The notes under the pieces are model-generated. The model made no database searches, had not been told where the DNA came from, and was given only the letters and a program-made list of their open reading frames with translations. A DNA stretch of 64,000 nt from PALSA-270 sp963770915. GTDB lineage: Bacteria; Acidobacteriota; Terriglobia; Terriglobales; Acidobacteriaceae. Positions 23,331 to 32,375 of this stretch are shown here, piece after piece. Numbering within the stretch: position 1 is the stretch's first letter; each line of letters begins with the position of its first letter. Where the stretch lies: the NCBI GenBank assembly GCA_963770915.1, contig CAVYRG010000001.1, forward strand, positions 3,658,001-3,722,000. The letters are read 5' to 3'. A program made the translations under genes and the position numbers.

Positions 23331-24622
23331 TTCAAGTACCCCTTCACCGCCGCATTCATCACGTTCTTCAGCGGCACGTGCTGCTCCTCCGCGAGCCGCC
23401 GGCAATCCTCATACTCCGGCGCGTAATTCGTAATCGTCCCATTCATGCTGGCAATCTTCATCCGCACGTCGCCCCATTGCGTGTTCACGGTCACCCACTT
23501 GCGTGCCAGCGCTAGCCGCTTCTCTTCCCGGCGCCGTACTCCCAGCGTGGTGGTCTCGGCAAACAGAATCTGCGTTAGCTTGGCCGCGTCTTCCGGCTTG
23601 CACAGCACCGTCAGCAGCGTTCCCGGACGATTCTTCTTCATCTGCACCGGCACGCTGAAAACATCCAGCGCGCCCTCGCCCAGCAAGCGATCCATCACAT
23701 ACCCGAAGACCTGCGGATTCAGATCGTCGAGATTCGCTTCGACTACAGAGATCGCTTCCTGCGCCGTCTTGGCCGCCAACTCCGGCAGGGCATCGCCAAT
23801 GGTCAGGCGCAGGACATTCGCGTGGCCGGGGAAATCCCGCGATCCGGCGCCATAGCCCGCGCGCTCGATCTTCATCTCCGGAAACGCCGCAAAGCGCGTG
23901 GCTAGCGTCTTCACAATGGCCGCGCCCGTCGGCGTTACCAGTTCGGCCTGAATTCCTGAAGAGTACACCGGCGCGCCCCTCAGCAATTCGACCGTCGCCG
24001 GCGCGGGCACGGGAAACGTGCCATGCGCGCATTGCACCGTCCCGCCGCCGACATTCAGCGGTGAGCAGATAATTTCATCCACACCGAGCGCTGCGGCCCC
24101 CACCGCCGCGCCGACGATATCCACCATCGCATCGATCGCGCCCACTTCGTGAAAGTGAATCGTCTCAATGTCGCGGTTGTGAATCTTGGCCTCGGCCGCG
24201 CCCAGCGCCTGAAAAATAGCGATCGCCGTCTTCTTCGCCGATTCCGCGATGCCGGCCCGGCCGATAATCGCCGTGATCTCCTTCAGCCCACGTCCGTGTG
24301 GGGCGGACACTCCTGTCCGCCTCTCGCCCTCGTCATGCTGATGCGTCCCGCCATGCTCGTGGCCGTGAGCATGGTGCTCGCCTTCATGCGAATGCCCACC
24401 CGCAGCCTCGCGCGGCCGGTCTTTCTCATCGCCTACCCACACATCCACCTTGGTCGCTGCAATCCCGCTGCGCTCCACGCGCGAAATTTCCAGCCGCGCG
24501 CCGACATTCAGTGCCGCGACGGCATCCTCGAACACCCGCGCGGCAACGCCCGCATCCACCAGCGCGCCCAAAAACATGTCGCCGCTGATGCCGGAGAAAC
24601 AATCAAGGTAAGCAATTCTCAT
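23321..24622 (-). CDS. larC: LarC family nickel insertion protein (DUF111), single-frame form
   Basis: LarC is a CTP-dependent cyclometallase that inserts nickel into the pincer cofactor of lactate racemase-type enzymes. The start MRIAYLDCFSGISGDMFLGA, the core HFHEVGAIDAMVDIVGA, NVGGGTVQCAHGTFPVPAPA and YGAGSRDFPGHANVLRL are typical. In Lactiplantibacillus the gene is split by a programmed frameshift; here it is one continuous frame. The His-rich linker at about 85-105 (HSHEGEHHAHGHEHGG) is followed by ERRTGVSAPH, which is a translated REP palindrome. The ATG at 24622 gives 433 aa. No larB or larE is nearby. Confidence 0.92.
   Translation of the reverse strand: MRIAYLDCFSGISGDMFLGALVDAGVAARVFEDAVAALNVGARLEISRVERSGIAATKVDVWVGDEKDRPREAAGGHSHEGEHHAHGHEHGGTHQHDEGERRTGVSAPHGRGLKEITAIIGRAGIAESAKKTAIAIFQALGAAEAKIHNRDIETIHFHEVGAIDAMVDIVGAAVGAAALGVDEIICSPLNVGGGTVQCAHGTFPVPAPATVELLRGAPVYSSGIQAELVTPTGAAIVKTLATRFAAFPEMKIERAGYGAGSRDFPGHANVLRLTIGDALPELAAKTAQEAISVVEANLDDLNPQVFGYVMDRLLGEGALDVFSVPVQMKKNRPGTLLTVLCKPEDAAKLTQILFAETTTLGVRRREEKRLALARKWVTVNTQWGDVRMKIASMNGTITNYAPEYEDCRRLAEEQHVPLKNVMNAAVKGYLKIE
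24303..24320. repeat. REP palindrome inside larC
   Basis: An exact copy of GCGGACACTCCTGTCCGC lies within the larC coding sequence, in frame. Together with flanking bases GTGTGG it equals the arms of the element at 13768-13972. Confidence 0.9.
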
Positions 24623-24628
24623 AAATCC

Positions 24629-24686
24629 GTCGTTGGTCGTTGGCGGTCCGTCGCGGCTGACTGTCAGTAAGCCAACGACCAACGAC
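24629..24686. repeat. heptanucleotide inverted repeat upstream of larC
   Basis: GTCGTTGGTCGTTGGC (24629-24644) and GCCAACGACCAACGAC (24671-24686) are perfect 16-bp inverted repeats around a 26-nt loop. They begin seven nt from the larC start codon, where a ribosome binding site would be expected. Confidence 0.88.
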
Positions 24687-24797
24687 CAAGCGCCGATGAC
24701 GATTTTCATCATAGGGAACCCCCGCACCTCCGTCAAACTCCGCGTGCCCAGCCACTTTGCTACAATCACTTCTTCTTCAACCACTTAGAGGGAACTC

Positions 24798-26810
24798 TTG
24801 TACCGTCATCTGGAAACCCGTCTGGCGACGCAGGTGCGTGCGTTTCTACTCCGTGCCTACAACCTCGATCCGCCGAAAATTTCCATCGAGCAGCCGCCGA
24901 ATGTCGAATTCGGCGAGTACGCTTTGCCGCTAGCTTTCGAGCTGGCCAAGAAGCTGCGCAAGGCTCCGCGCAAAATTGCCGAGGAAATCGTCGGCGGCAT
25001 TGGGCCCATCGAAGGTTTCGAAAAGCTGGAAGTCGCCGGCGCCGGCTACATCAACGCGAAACTGGACCGGGCGGCGCTGGCATCCGCGCTCGCCGCCGAC
25101 GAAAAGCCGAAGGCCGTAGTTCCCAAAGGCAAAATTCTGGTTGAGCACTCCAGCATCAACCCCAACAAAGCCGCGCACATCGGCCATCTGCGCAACGCCA
25201 TCCTGGGAGACACGTTCGTCCGCCTGCTGCGTTTCGCCGGCCGCGAAGTCGACGTGCAGAACTACATCGACAACACCGGCGTGCAAGTGGCGGACGTGGT
25301 GGTCGGCTTTCAGCACCTGGCGCACAAATCGCGCGCTGAGGTCGAAGCCCTTACCCGCCAGCCGCGCTTCGATTACTACTGCTGGGATCTCTATGCCCAA
25401 GTCTCGCAATGGTATGAGCGCGATGCGCAGCACAAGCACGCGCGCGCGGCGGCGCTGCATGCGATTGAAGAGGGAAGCAACGAGATTGCAATTCTGGCCG
25501 AGATCATCTCAACCGCGGTCCTGCGCCGCCATCTCGAAACCATGGACCGGCTCGACATCGAATACGACTTTCTGCCGCGCGAGAGCGAAATTCTGCATTT
25601 GCACTTTTGGGACGCGGCTTTCCACAAGCTGAAAGCCGCCGGCGTGCTGACCTTCGAGAGCGAAGGCAAGAACAAGGGCTGCTGGGTGATGCGGCGGGCC
25701 GGAACGGGCAAAAGCTCGACCACAGAGGGCACAGAGGGCGGAACCAAAGCCCAACAAGGCGATGCGGTTGAGCGGGTTTCGGAAGACGACCAGAAAGTCA
25801 TCGTCCGCTCCAACGGCACCGTCGGCTATGTGGGCAAAGACATCGCCTACCACATGTGGAAGTTCGGCCTGCTCGGGCGCGATTTCGGCTATCGCAAGTT
25901 TTATCGTTATCCCAACGGCCACGACTGCTGGATTTCATCCGCCGAGGGTGAATTCAATCACCCGCACTTCGGCGACGTCGCGGAAATCTACAACGTGATC
26001 GACGCCCGCCAGTCTGAAGCGCAGAACACCGTGATGGAAGCGTTGCGCGGCCTGGGCCACGGCGAAGCCGCCGAGCACTACACGCATTTCTCCTACGAGA
26101 TGGTTGCGCTTACGCCGCGCTGCGCCGCCGAACTCGGCTATCGGCTGAGCGAGGAAGACCAGGCGAAGGCGTACATCGAAGTCTCCGGCCGCAAGGGCTT
26201 TGGCGTAAAGGCAGACGATTTGCTCGACACCCTTATCGCCTCAGCGAAAAAAGAAGTCGACTCGCGCCATCCCGAACTGAATGACACCGAGCGCAGCGCC
26301 ATCGCCAGGCAGATTGCCATCGGCGCGCTGCGATATTTCATGCTGAAGTACACCAAGAATTCCGTAATTGCCTTTGATTTCAAAGAAGCACTCAGCTTTG
26401 AAGGCGAAACCGGGCCCTATGCGCAGTATGCTGCGGTGCGCGCTACGAATATTTTTCGCAAGGGTGGGCTGGATCCGGATCAGTTCTCTGCAAATGCGAG
26501 TTTCGCCGCGGCGGAAGCCGCTAAGCAACTCTATGGCGCAGAGGGCAACGAGATATGGGCTGTCTGGCTGGCGGCTTCGCAGACTTCTTACGTCGTGGAT
26601 CAGGCCATTGCGGCGCGCGAGCCGGCCTATCTGGCCAAGCATGCCTTCCAGTTGTCTCAGCTCTTCAACACTTTCTACCACCGCTATCCCATCCTGACCG
26701 AGGAAGACGATGGGAAGAAGAATTTTCTGCTGACGACGGCGGCCGTGGCGCGGCGGGAACTGATTCGCGTGCTGGCAGTCATGGGGATTGAAGTGCCGCC
26801 GGTGATGTAG
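24798..26810 (+). CDS. argS: arginyl-tRNA synthetase
   Basis: Class I synthetase that charges tRNA-Arg. It shows the HIGH signature in NPNKAAHIGHLRNAILGD, an Add-1-type N-terminal domain (LETRLATQVRAFLLRAYN), the YVGKDIAYHMWKFGLL segment, LEGETGPYAQYAAVRATNI-like FEGETGPYAQYA, and the anticodon-binding end HAFQLSQLFNTFYHRYPIL. The start is a TTG with GAGGGAA upstream; no better start exists. 670 aa is longer than usual. About 20 residues of the extra length (TGKSSTTEGTEGGTKAQQGD) are a low-complexity insert that translates an intergenic repeat. Confidence 0.95.
   Translation: MYRHLETRLATQVRAFLLRAYNLDPPKISIEQPPNVEFGEYALPLAFELAKKLRKAPRKIAEEIVGGIGPIEGFEKLEVAGAGYINAKLDRAALASALAADEKPKAVVPKGKILVEHSSINPNKAAHIGHLRNAILGDTFVRLLRFAGREVDVQNYIDNTGVQVADVVVGFQHLAHKSRAEVEALTRQPRFDYYCWDLYAQVSQWYERDAQHKHARAAALHAIEEGSNEIAILAEIISTAVLRRHLETMDRLDIEYDFLPRESEILHLHFWDAAFHKLKAAGVLTFESEGKNKGCWVMRRAGTGKSSTTEGTEGGTKAQQGDAVERVSEDDQKVIVRSNGTVGYVGKDIAYHMWKFGLLGRDFGYRKFYRYPNGHDCWISSAEGEFNHPHFGDVAEIYNVIDARQSEAQNTVMEALRGLGHGEAAEHYTHFSYEMVALTPRCAAELGYRLSEEDQAKAYIEVSGRKGFGVKADDLLDTLIASAKKEVDSRHPELNDTERSAIARQIAIGALRYFMLKYTKNSVIAFDFKEALSFEGETGPYAQYAAVRATNIFRKGGLDPDQFSANASFAAAEAAKQLYGAEGNEIWAVWLAASQTSYVVDQAIAAREPAYLAKHAFQLSQLFNTFYHRYPILTEEDDGKKNFLLTTAAVARRELIRVLAVMGIEVPPVM
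25718..25741. repeat. ACCACAGAGG-type repeat inside argS
   Basis: The bases GACCACAGAGGGCACAGAGG lie in frame within argS. They are the same motif as the intergenic repeats at 48304-48379 and 32741-32773. They encode STTEGTEGG in a loop between GCWVM and KVIVRSNGTVGYVGKD. Confidence 0.8.
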
Positions 26811-27172
26811 TTTCTTGGAGCAGCGCTACCGGTGCCTTGACATTAATGTATGTACACTATTAGCTCCGGGCTATAGATGAACGCTAGCCTGGTTGGGCTG
26901 CTTTTGGGCGCGCCCCGCATCGCGGAAGGCCTTCGGGTCGCCCCGAGGCTCAGCGAGCGATTCTAGGGCCCTTAGCGCGCAAGCGCGGGGCATTCCTGGC
27001 GAGGTTTTGCCCGGCGTTTGCCGCTTCTGGCCCCGGCGGTGCCGCCAATTATCCATGAGATAATATTTTCAATAAGTTGGCGAAAGAGCATTCCGGAAGG
27101 CAGGTTTTCGTGCCTCCGCCTGCATCTAAGCTGTTGAACACTTTGAAACGCCGACGGGCCCCAGGAGGCGCT
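26811..27172. other. intergenic region after argS, no gene seen
   Basis: 362 bp without a convincing gene. TTGACA at 26837-26842 is a perfect -35 hexamer, but the best -10 candidate (TATTAG, 26858) is only 15 nt away, so the promoter is weakly supported. A very GC-rich stretch (26910-27010) contains short inverted words such as GGGCCC and GCGCGCAAGCGCGG. An overlapping minus-strand frame of 220 codons is judged to be a shadow. Confidence 0.4.
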
Positions 27173-27607
27173 ATGAACAAGATTCTCTGGGTTATGGTTG
27201 CTTCGCTCATTCTGGCTGGAACGGCCATGGCTGCGCCCGGCGCCGCCAAAGACGTCCCGCCGTTCCCCGTGTCGCTCGTCAACGCGCGCTTCGTCTACGT
27301 CACCAGCTACGACGGCGATCAGTTCAGCCCCGCAGTCCTGCCGCAGGATCGCACCGCCATCGCGGCCACGCAGGACGCCATCGAGAAGTGGGGCAAGTGG
27401 ACTCTGGTCTATAAGCCCGAGGAAGCCGACGTGGTTCTGATGGTGATGAGCCGGCCCTCCGAAGATGTGCTGGCAGTTTACGACGCCCGCGGCTGGCCCA
27501 AGAACGACTACCTCTGGCGCGTGAGCGCCCGCGAAGGCCTGCAAAAGGGCGAGACGCCACTGGTGACGCAACTGCGCAAGGCGTACGAGAAAGCGACCGC
27601 GAAGTAG
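27173..27607 (+). CDS. exported hypothetical protein
   Basis: A 144-aa protein with AGGAGG directly before the ATG and a clear signal peptide (MNKILWVMVASLILAGTAMA). The mature part (VSLVNARFVYVTSYDGDQFS, AIAATQDAIEKWGKWTLVYK, EEADVVLMVMSRPSED) suggests a small alpha/beta domain. I do not recognise a named family. Upstream in-frame codons are ignored because the AGGAGG and signal peptide fix the start. It stands alone between argS and the GT39-like gene. Confidence 0.75.
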   Translation: MNKILWVMVASLILAGTAMAAPGAAKDVPPFPVSLVNARFVYVTSYDGDQFSPAVLPQDRTAIAATQDAIEKWGKWTLVYKPEEADVVLMVMSRPSEDVLAVYDARGWPKNDYLWRVSAREGLQKGETPLVTQLRKAYEKATAK

Positions 27608-27763
27608 GCGCTGGCGGAGATCTGATCCCGGCAAGTTTCGCTGGCATTCTCGACGGCGCTTGCCTGCCCGCAGCCAAAGTTTTCCCAGTATTTAGACGAC
27701 CGCTGGTGTACTATGTCCGCCCTCGGGCTCCTGCCGTAGAAACCCCAATTGAGAAAGGTGCTC

Positions 27764-29756
27764 ATGCCGACCGGATCCTCGCGCAGCCGCCTGGCTTCAC
27801 TGGCTGCACTCGCACTGATCGCGGTGCTTGCCGGTGAATTGTGGCTTTCGATAGGGTATACCTCGCAGACCTTCGATGAGAGCGCGCACATGTACTCCGG
27901 CATGGAGTATTGGAAGCGCGCCGACTTCGGCGTGAATCCGGAGCATCCGCCGCTGGTCAAATTGCTGGCCAGCCTGCCGCTGCTTGGGCTGCACCCTTCG
28001 GTTCCCAATCCTCCAAACATCCATTTCCGGATGGCGTCGGGAGTCGGTGGCATTCAGTTCCTGTACTCGAACAACGTGGAAAGAATTTTGTTTAGGGCAC
28101 GCGTGGCCGTGAGCCTGCTCACGCTCCTGCTGGCTTGGATAGTTTTTGCCACGGCCAAAGAGATGTTCGGCGCGGGCGCGGGGCTGATCGCTCTGTTCAT
28201 TCTCGTCTTTGAGCCGAACATTCTGGCCAACGGAGCGCTGGTAACCACCGACGTCGCCGCCGGGTGCGGGATGCTGGCCGCGGTGTGGACGTTCTATCGC
28301 TACGCCAAGCGGCGAACCTTGCCCCACCTGCTGATCTGCGGCGTGGTTACCGGGCTGGCGCTGGCGACAAAGCATTCCACTCTGATCTTGGGCCTGATGT
28401 TTACCCTCATGGCGTTGACCGAGATTGTGCGCAGGACGAATCCGCAGGTGTCCTGGATGTAAAGATGCTGGGCGCTGGGCCGCGGCGGGGGTGCTGATTG
28501 CCGTGCTCGCGATTGGAGTTTTGTGGAGCTTCTACGCGTTTCACTACGGGGCGCGGCCAGGCAACGCACAGATTGTGCCGCCGCTTGCGGTGTACGTGAA
28601 ATCACTGCACCGTCCCTGGCGGGAACGCGCGACGCTGGCGGTGGCGCACTCGCACCTGCTGCCCGAAGCCTACGTCTACGGGTTGGCGGATATCGAAGTG
28701 ATTTCGACCCAGGGGCGGCCGGCTTATCTTCTCGGGCGGCTTTATCCCAAGGGACACTGGCTTTATTTTCCCGCGGCATTTCTGATCAAGTCGACCTTGG
28801 GATTCCTGGCGCTGCTGGGTTTATCGCTGCTCGCGCCGAATCTTTGGGCCCGCGAGAAGCGAAGAGAAGTGTTGTTTCTCTTGCTTCCGGCGACGGTGTA
28901 CTTCGGCTGCAGCATGGTGTCACATCTCGATATCGGTATTCGTCACATTCTGCCGGTGTATGTGTTTCTCATCGTGTTCGCGGGCGCGGCCGCATGGGGC
29001 CTGATGCAGCGGTCGCAGGTGTGGAAGGGGGTCGTGATTGCGTTGCTGGCATTCCATGCCGTGTCGTCGCTGCGCGCCTACCCGTTCTATCTTTCCTACT
29101 CGAATGAGGTCTGGGGAGGGCCGAGGAATACGTATAAATACCTCAGCGACTCCAACGTGGGCTGGACTTCCGGGCTTAAGGCGCTGCACGAGTACATCGC
29201 GGCACATCACATCACGAAGTGCTGGTTTGCGTATCCGGGGATAGCGCCGATTTCTCACTTCGACATTCCCTGCGCGCAAATGCCGTCGTACTTCTCGGAG
29301 TTTCTGGGCACGGAGAAACCCCCGGTTCCCCCAGCGGTGGATGGTCCGGTGTTCGTGAACGAGATCGAGCACGCCGGTTTCTGGTGGGGACCCGGGGACA
29401 TGAATCCTTACCAGCAATTCGTGGGGCGACCGCCGGATGACCTGGTGGCCAACGAGATTCTGGTGTTTCAAGGGCACTTCGCGGTGCCGGAAATTTCTGC
29501 CTTGAGCCACCTGCATGCGGGCAGGACGCTCGAACAGCAAGGCAGATTGCAGGACGCCTTGGCTGAGATGCAGGCTTCACTGGCGCTTAATTCCAATTCG
29601 GCGGATGCACACGCCTCGCTGGCCGAGTTGCTTTTCCGGCTGAAACGCAACGATGATGCGCGGGCGGAAGTGGGGAAGGGAATGGCGATCGCAAAATCGG
29701 ACCATCCGGAGTTTCAAGCCTATGAGGTGGAGTATCTGGAGAGCCTGGGGAAATGA
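27764..29756 (+). pseudogene. GT39-like membrane glycosyltransferase with C-terminal TPR, frameshifted
   Basis: Two overlapping frames together make one protein. The first (27764-28462) has a signal-anchor start, the motifs FDESAHMYSGMEYW and NPEHPPLVKLLA and several membrane helices, typical of GT-C enzymes that use lipid-linked sugars. It ends at TAA (28460). The second, one base out of phase, continues with GRWAAAGVLIAVLAIGVLW, more helices, IGIRHILPVYVFL and finally TPR-like repeats (LHAGRTLEQQGRLQDALAEM). A single extra base between about 28440 and 28470 explains the break. Start at ATG 27764 (AAAGGTG upstream). Whether the shift is real or an assembly error cannot be told here. Confidence 0.8.
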
Positions 29757-29816
29757 TGGCGTCTCCAAACGGGGCTGTGCGACCCTGGTGTTTCACCCCA
29801 GGGGAACGGGAAAACT

Positions 29817-29868
29817 AAATCGCAGAGAAAGCTGAGAAAGGCCGCAGAGTTCGCAAAGAACGTCTGGC
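29817..29868. repeat. degenerate ACCACAGAGG-type repeat
   Basis: The stretch AAATCGCAGAGAAAGCTGAG followed by AAAGGCCGCAGAGTTCGCAA resembles the CGCAGAG/CACAGAG intergenic repeats. It lies between the convergent GT39-like gene and pepA. Confidence 0.45.
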
Positions 29869-29869
29869 C

Positions 29870-31373
29870 TTATGCGAAATCCTTCACGAACTCCACCAGG
29901 CTGCGCACGGCGATTCCCGTAGGGCCTTTGGCGATCCAGGGTTTGGCGTCGTCCATCCAGGCGGTGCCGGCGATGTCGAGATGCAGCCAGGGTGTGTCTT
30001 CGGCGAATTCCTTGAGGAATGCCGCGGCCGTGCTGGCGCCGCCCCAACGCCCGCCGGTGTTTTGCAGATCAGCGATGTTGGAGCGCATGGCGTCGAGGTA
30101 GTCTTCGCCCAGCGGCAGGCGCCAGAATCTTTCTCCCGCTTGCTCAACCGCCTTGCGAAAGCGTTCGTAGAGAGCGTCGTCGCTGGCGAAGACTCCCGCG
30201 TTCGCATAGCCGAGTGCAACCACCACCGCGCCGGTTAGCGTGGCCGCGTCAACCAGATGCGTGCAGCCTAACTGGCGAGCGTAGGCGAGGCCATCGGCGA
30301 GCACCAGGCGGCCTTCGGCGTCGGTGTTGATGATCTCGATCGACTTGCCCGACATAGCAATCTGCACATCGCCCGGTTTCTGCGCTTTGCCGGAAGGCAT
30401 GTTCTCGGTGGCGCAGACGATGCAGATGACTTTCACTTTGGGCTTGAGCAACGCAATGGCGCGCATGGCGCCGAGCATGGCGCCGCCGCCGGCCATGTCG
30501 TATTTCATTTTCTCCATGCCGTCGGCGGGCTTGATGGAGATGCCGCCGGTGTCGAAGGTGACGCCTTTGCCGACCAGCCCGAGCACCGGTTTTTCCGGAG
30601 CGCCCGCCGGCTCATAGCGAAGGACGATGAGAGCGGGCGGCTCGTCGGAACCTTGCGCCACGCCCCAGAACGCGCCCATTTTCAATTCTTTGATTTTGTC
30701 CGCGCCGAAGACGTCGCACTTCAGGCCGACTTCCTTCGCCATCTTCTTGGCGTGATCGGCGAGGATGGTCGGAGTCATGCGATTGGAAGGCTCGTTGACC
30801 AGCTCGCGCGTGAAGTTCTGCGACTCGCCGATGACGCGGGCTTCGTCTATGGCAGCTTGCAGCTTGGTTTGGTCGCCTTTGGCGACGACAGTCAGCGTGT
30901 CGATGGCCTGATCTTTGCGTTCGCTCTGGTAGGTATTGGAGTCGAAATTGCCGACCAGAGCGCCTTCGACGATGGCCTTCACGGCGGCGTCGGCTTGCCA
31001 TCCGGTTTCAGGCGCGAGGAAGGCGAAGCTGCGCAGGCCGCGCGACTTCAGCGTGCGCACGGCGGCCCCGGCGGCGCGGCGCAGCTCGAAGGCGGAAAAA
31101 GTCTTGGCTTTGCCGCCGCCGAGCAAGCAGCAGCCGCTTGGCTTTGAGTTTCGCGGGATGGTGGATGACCGTGGTCTCGAACAGCTTGCCGCTGACTTCG
31201 CCGCTGGCGATGACCTCGGCGGCAGCGTCTTTGACGGCGGCGTCGCTGGTTTCGACAGCGAGCTGTGGTTTGGCATTTTTGTCACGATTGGCTTCGCTAC
31301 GGTCGAGAACCACGGCGACCAGGCATTCGGTTTCAACTTGGGACGGAGTGGAGAGAGAAAGAATTGTCTTCAT
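29870..31373 (-). pseudogene. pepA: leucyl aminopeptidase (M17), frameshifted near the N-terminus
   Basis: Cytosolic zinc aminopeptidase. The catalytic part is intact: VNEPSNRMTPTILADHAKKM, GVTFDTGGISIKPADGMEKM, YDMAGGGAMLGAM and the signature NTDAEGRLVLADGLAYA, with the metal-binding Lys, Asp and Glu present. The N-terminal domain begins at ATG 31373 (MKTILSLSTPSQVETECLVA) in one frame and runs to KAKRLLLA; from GGGKAKTFSAFELRRAAG the protein continues in another frame. One extra base near 31110-31120, in CTTGCTCGGCGGCGGC, accounts for the break. Restored length is about 500 aa, normal for PepA. The frame starting at 31336 has an unrelated Ser/Pro-rich N-terminus and is not the native start. 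Confidence 0.85.
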
Positions 31374-31431
31374 GGTTTGTGAGATCCAGTATCGTCGGCG
31401 GGCGGGGAGTTAGGCAAGTTGAGGGATCCGG

Positions 31432-31561
31432 TGTGGCGCGGGCACCCTTGCCCGCGAAGAACCGGCTAGCACGAGTCCGTTATAGCGAGGCCATTCGCAA
31501 GTCCGGCACAGCCACCTCAGACCTCGAACCGTGCCGACAGCTCGCGGGCGCCCGCGCCACA
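31432..31561. repeat. inverted pair of REP-like palindromes, family 2
   Basis: The left copy (31437-31456) is CGCGGGCA-CCCT-TGCCCGCG with the flank TGTGG. The right copy (31543-31556) is the palindrome CGCGGGCGCCCGCG with the flank CCACAA, so the two face each other about 90 bp apart. The arrangement is like the family 1 element at 13768-13972. It fills the gap between pepA and the Smr-domain gene. Confidence 0.75.
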
Positions 31562-31570
31562 ACGAACGCA

Positions 31571-31933
31571 TCAAAGCAAAACGATGGTGATGCCGTGGTT
31601 GCGGCGGCCCAGGTCGGAATCCGGTTTGAGTTCAGGATGGGATCTGAGCAGAGCCCAGGTCTGCTCGTCGGATTTGGTCCAATTCTCGCCAAAGATGCAG
31701 GCGCGAATCTGGCGCTGGGAGACGAGTTCCAGCAGGCGCTTTTGCACGGCGATGCGGATTTCGCCGCCTTTGCCGGTGGATCCGTAGCCATGGATGAGCT
31801 TCAGGAACTGATGGTTCTCCTTCCGGGCGATGGCCAGCTCGCGGTCGAGGTTCTGCAGAGCCTGGCGCACCAGCGGCATTCCGGTTTCCAGGTTGATGGT
31901 CTTGATAGCGGGCCTCGGATGGAAGGTCGGCAA
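31571..31933 (-). CDS. Smr-domain protein
   Basis: A 120-aa stand-alone Smr (small MutS-related) domain, the endonuclease-like module found at the C-terminus of MutS2. The start IKTINLETGMPLVRQALQNL, the middle ELAIARKENHQFLKLIHGYG and the glycine-rich STGKGGEIRIAVQKRLL match the domain, though the usual LDLHG motif reads INLETGM. The tail CIFGENWTKSDEQTWALLRS is also common in short Smr proteins. Function is unknown; a nucleic-acid cleaving or binding role is inferred from the family. Confidence 0.75.
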   Translation of the reverse strand: MPTFHPRPAIKTINLETGMPLVRQALQNLDRELAIARKENHQFLKLIHGYGSTGKGGEIRIAVQKRLLELVSQRQIRACIFGENWTKSDEQTWALLRSHPELKPDSDLGRRNHGITIVLL

Positions 31934-31949
31934 ACACGATACGCCAGTT

Positions 31950-32375
31950 TCAGCGGAGGCGGCGGGGCAGGATGGTGAATTTCTTGCGGCCGGCGATGCG
32001 GTAGGTTTCGAAGTCGTCGTGATCGACGGTCAGGATCAAGCTCAGCGATTCGCGGGCGGCGAGATGGACGAGGGTGGCGTCGGCGAAATCCATGGGATGG
32101 TCGGCGTATTGAGCCATCAACGCTTGCAGCTCAGGCAAATCCGCATCGCTCATCGCCTGAACCGTGAGAACACCCGAGCGGGCAAAACGCCATGCTTTTT
32201 GGATGCTGTTAGGATTTCGGCTCGCCAAGTGGAAGAACTCAGTGAGGACCGCTTCTGTCGTGAGAAGAGGCAGGTGGATGGAGTTCAGAGCATCAAGGCA
32301 AACAGAGTGCCAGTGATCGTCGTCTTCTACCGCCGCGAGCATAACGCCGGTATCAATCAGACCGGCGGGGGGCAT
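31950..32375 (-). CDS. PIN-domain toxin (VapC-like ribonuclease)
   Basis: A 141-aa PIN-domain protein. The acidic residues expected to bind Mg2+ are seen in LIDTGVMLAAVEDDD, in TTEAVLTEFFHLA and in HPMDFADATLVHLA; a final Asp lies in LTVDHDDFETY. Members cleave RNA, often tRNA or rRNA, and are held inactive by an antitoxin. Its start overlaps the end of the preceding gene by 23 nt, as usual for toxin-antitoxin operons, and 16 nt separate it from the Smr gene downstream. Confidence 0.88.
   Translation of the reverse strand: MPPAGLIDTGVMLAAVEDDDHWHSVCLDALNSIHLPLLTTEAVLTEFFHLASRNPNSIQKAWRFARSGVLTVQAMSDADLPELQALMAQYADHPMDFADATLVHLAARESLSLILTVDHDDFETYRIAGRKKFTILPRRLR

Noticed and set aside
26972..27634. 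220-codon minus-strand frame after argS
   Set aside because: It overlaps the antisense of the exported-protein gene, which has a strong ribosome binding site and signal peptide, and is Arg/Gln/His-rich without motifs.
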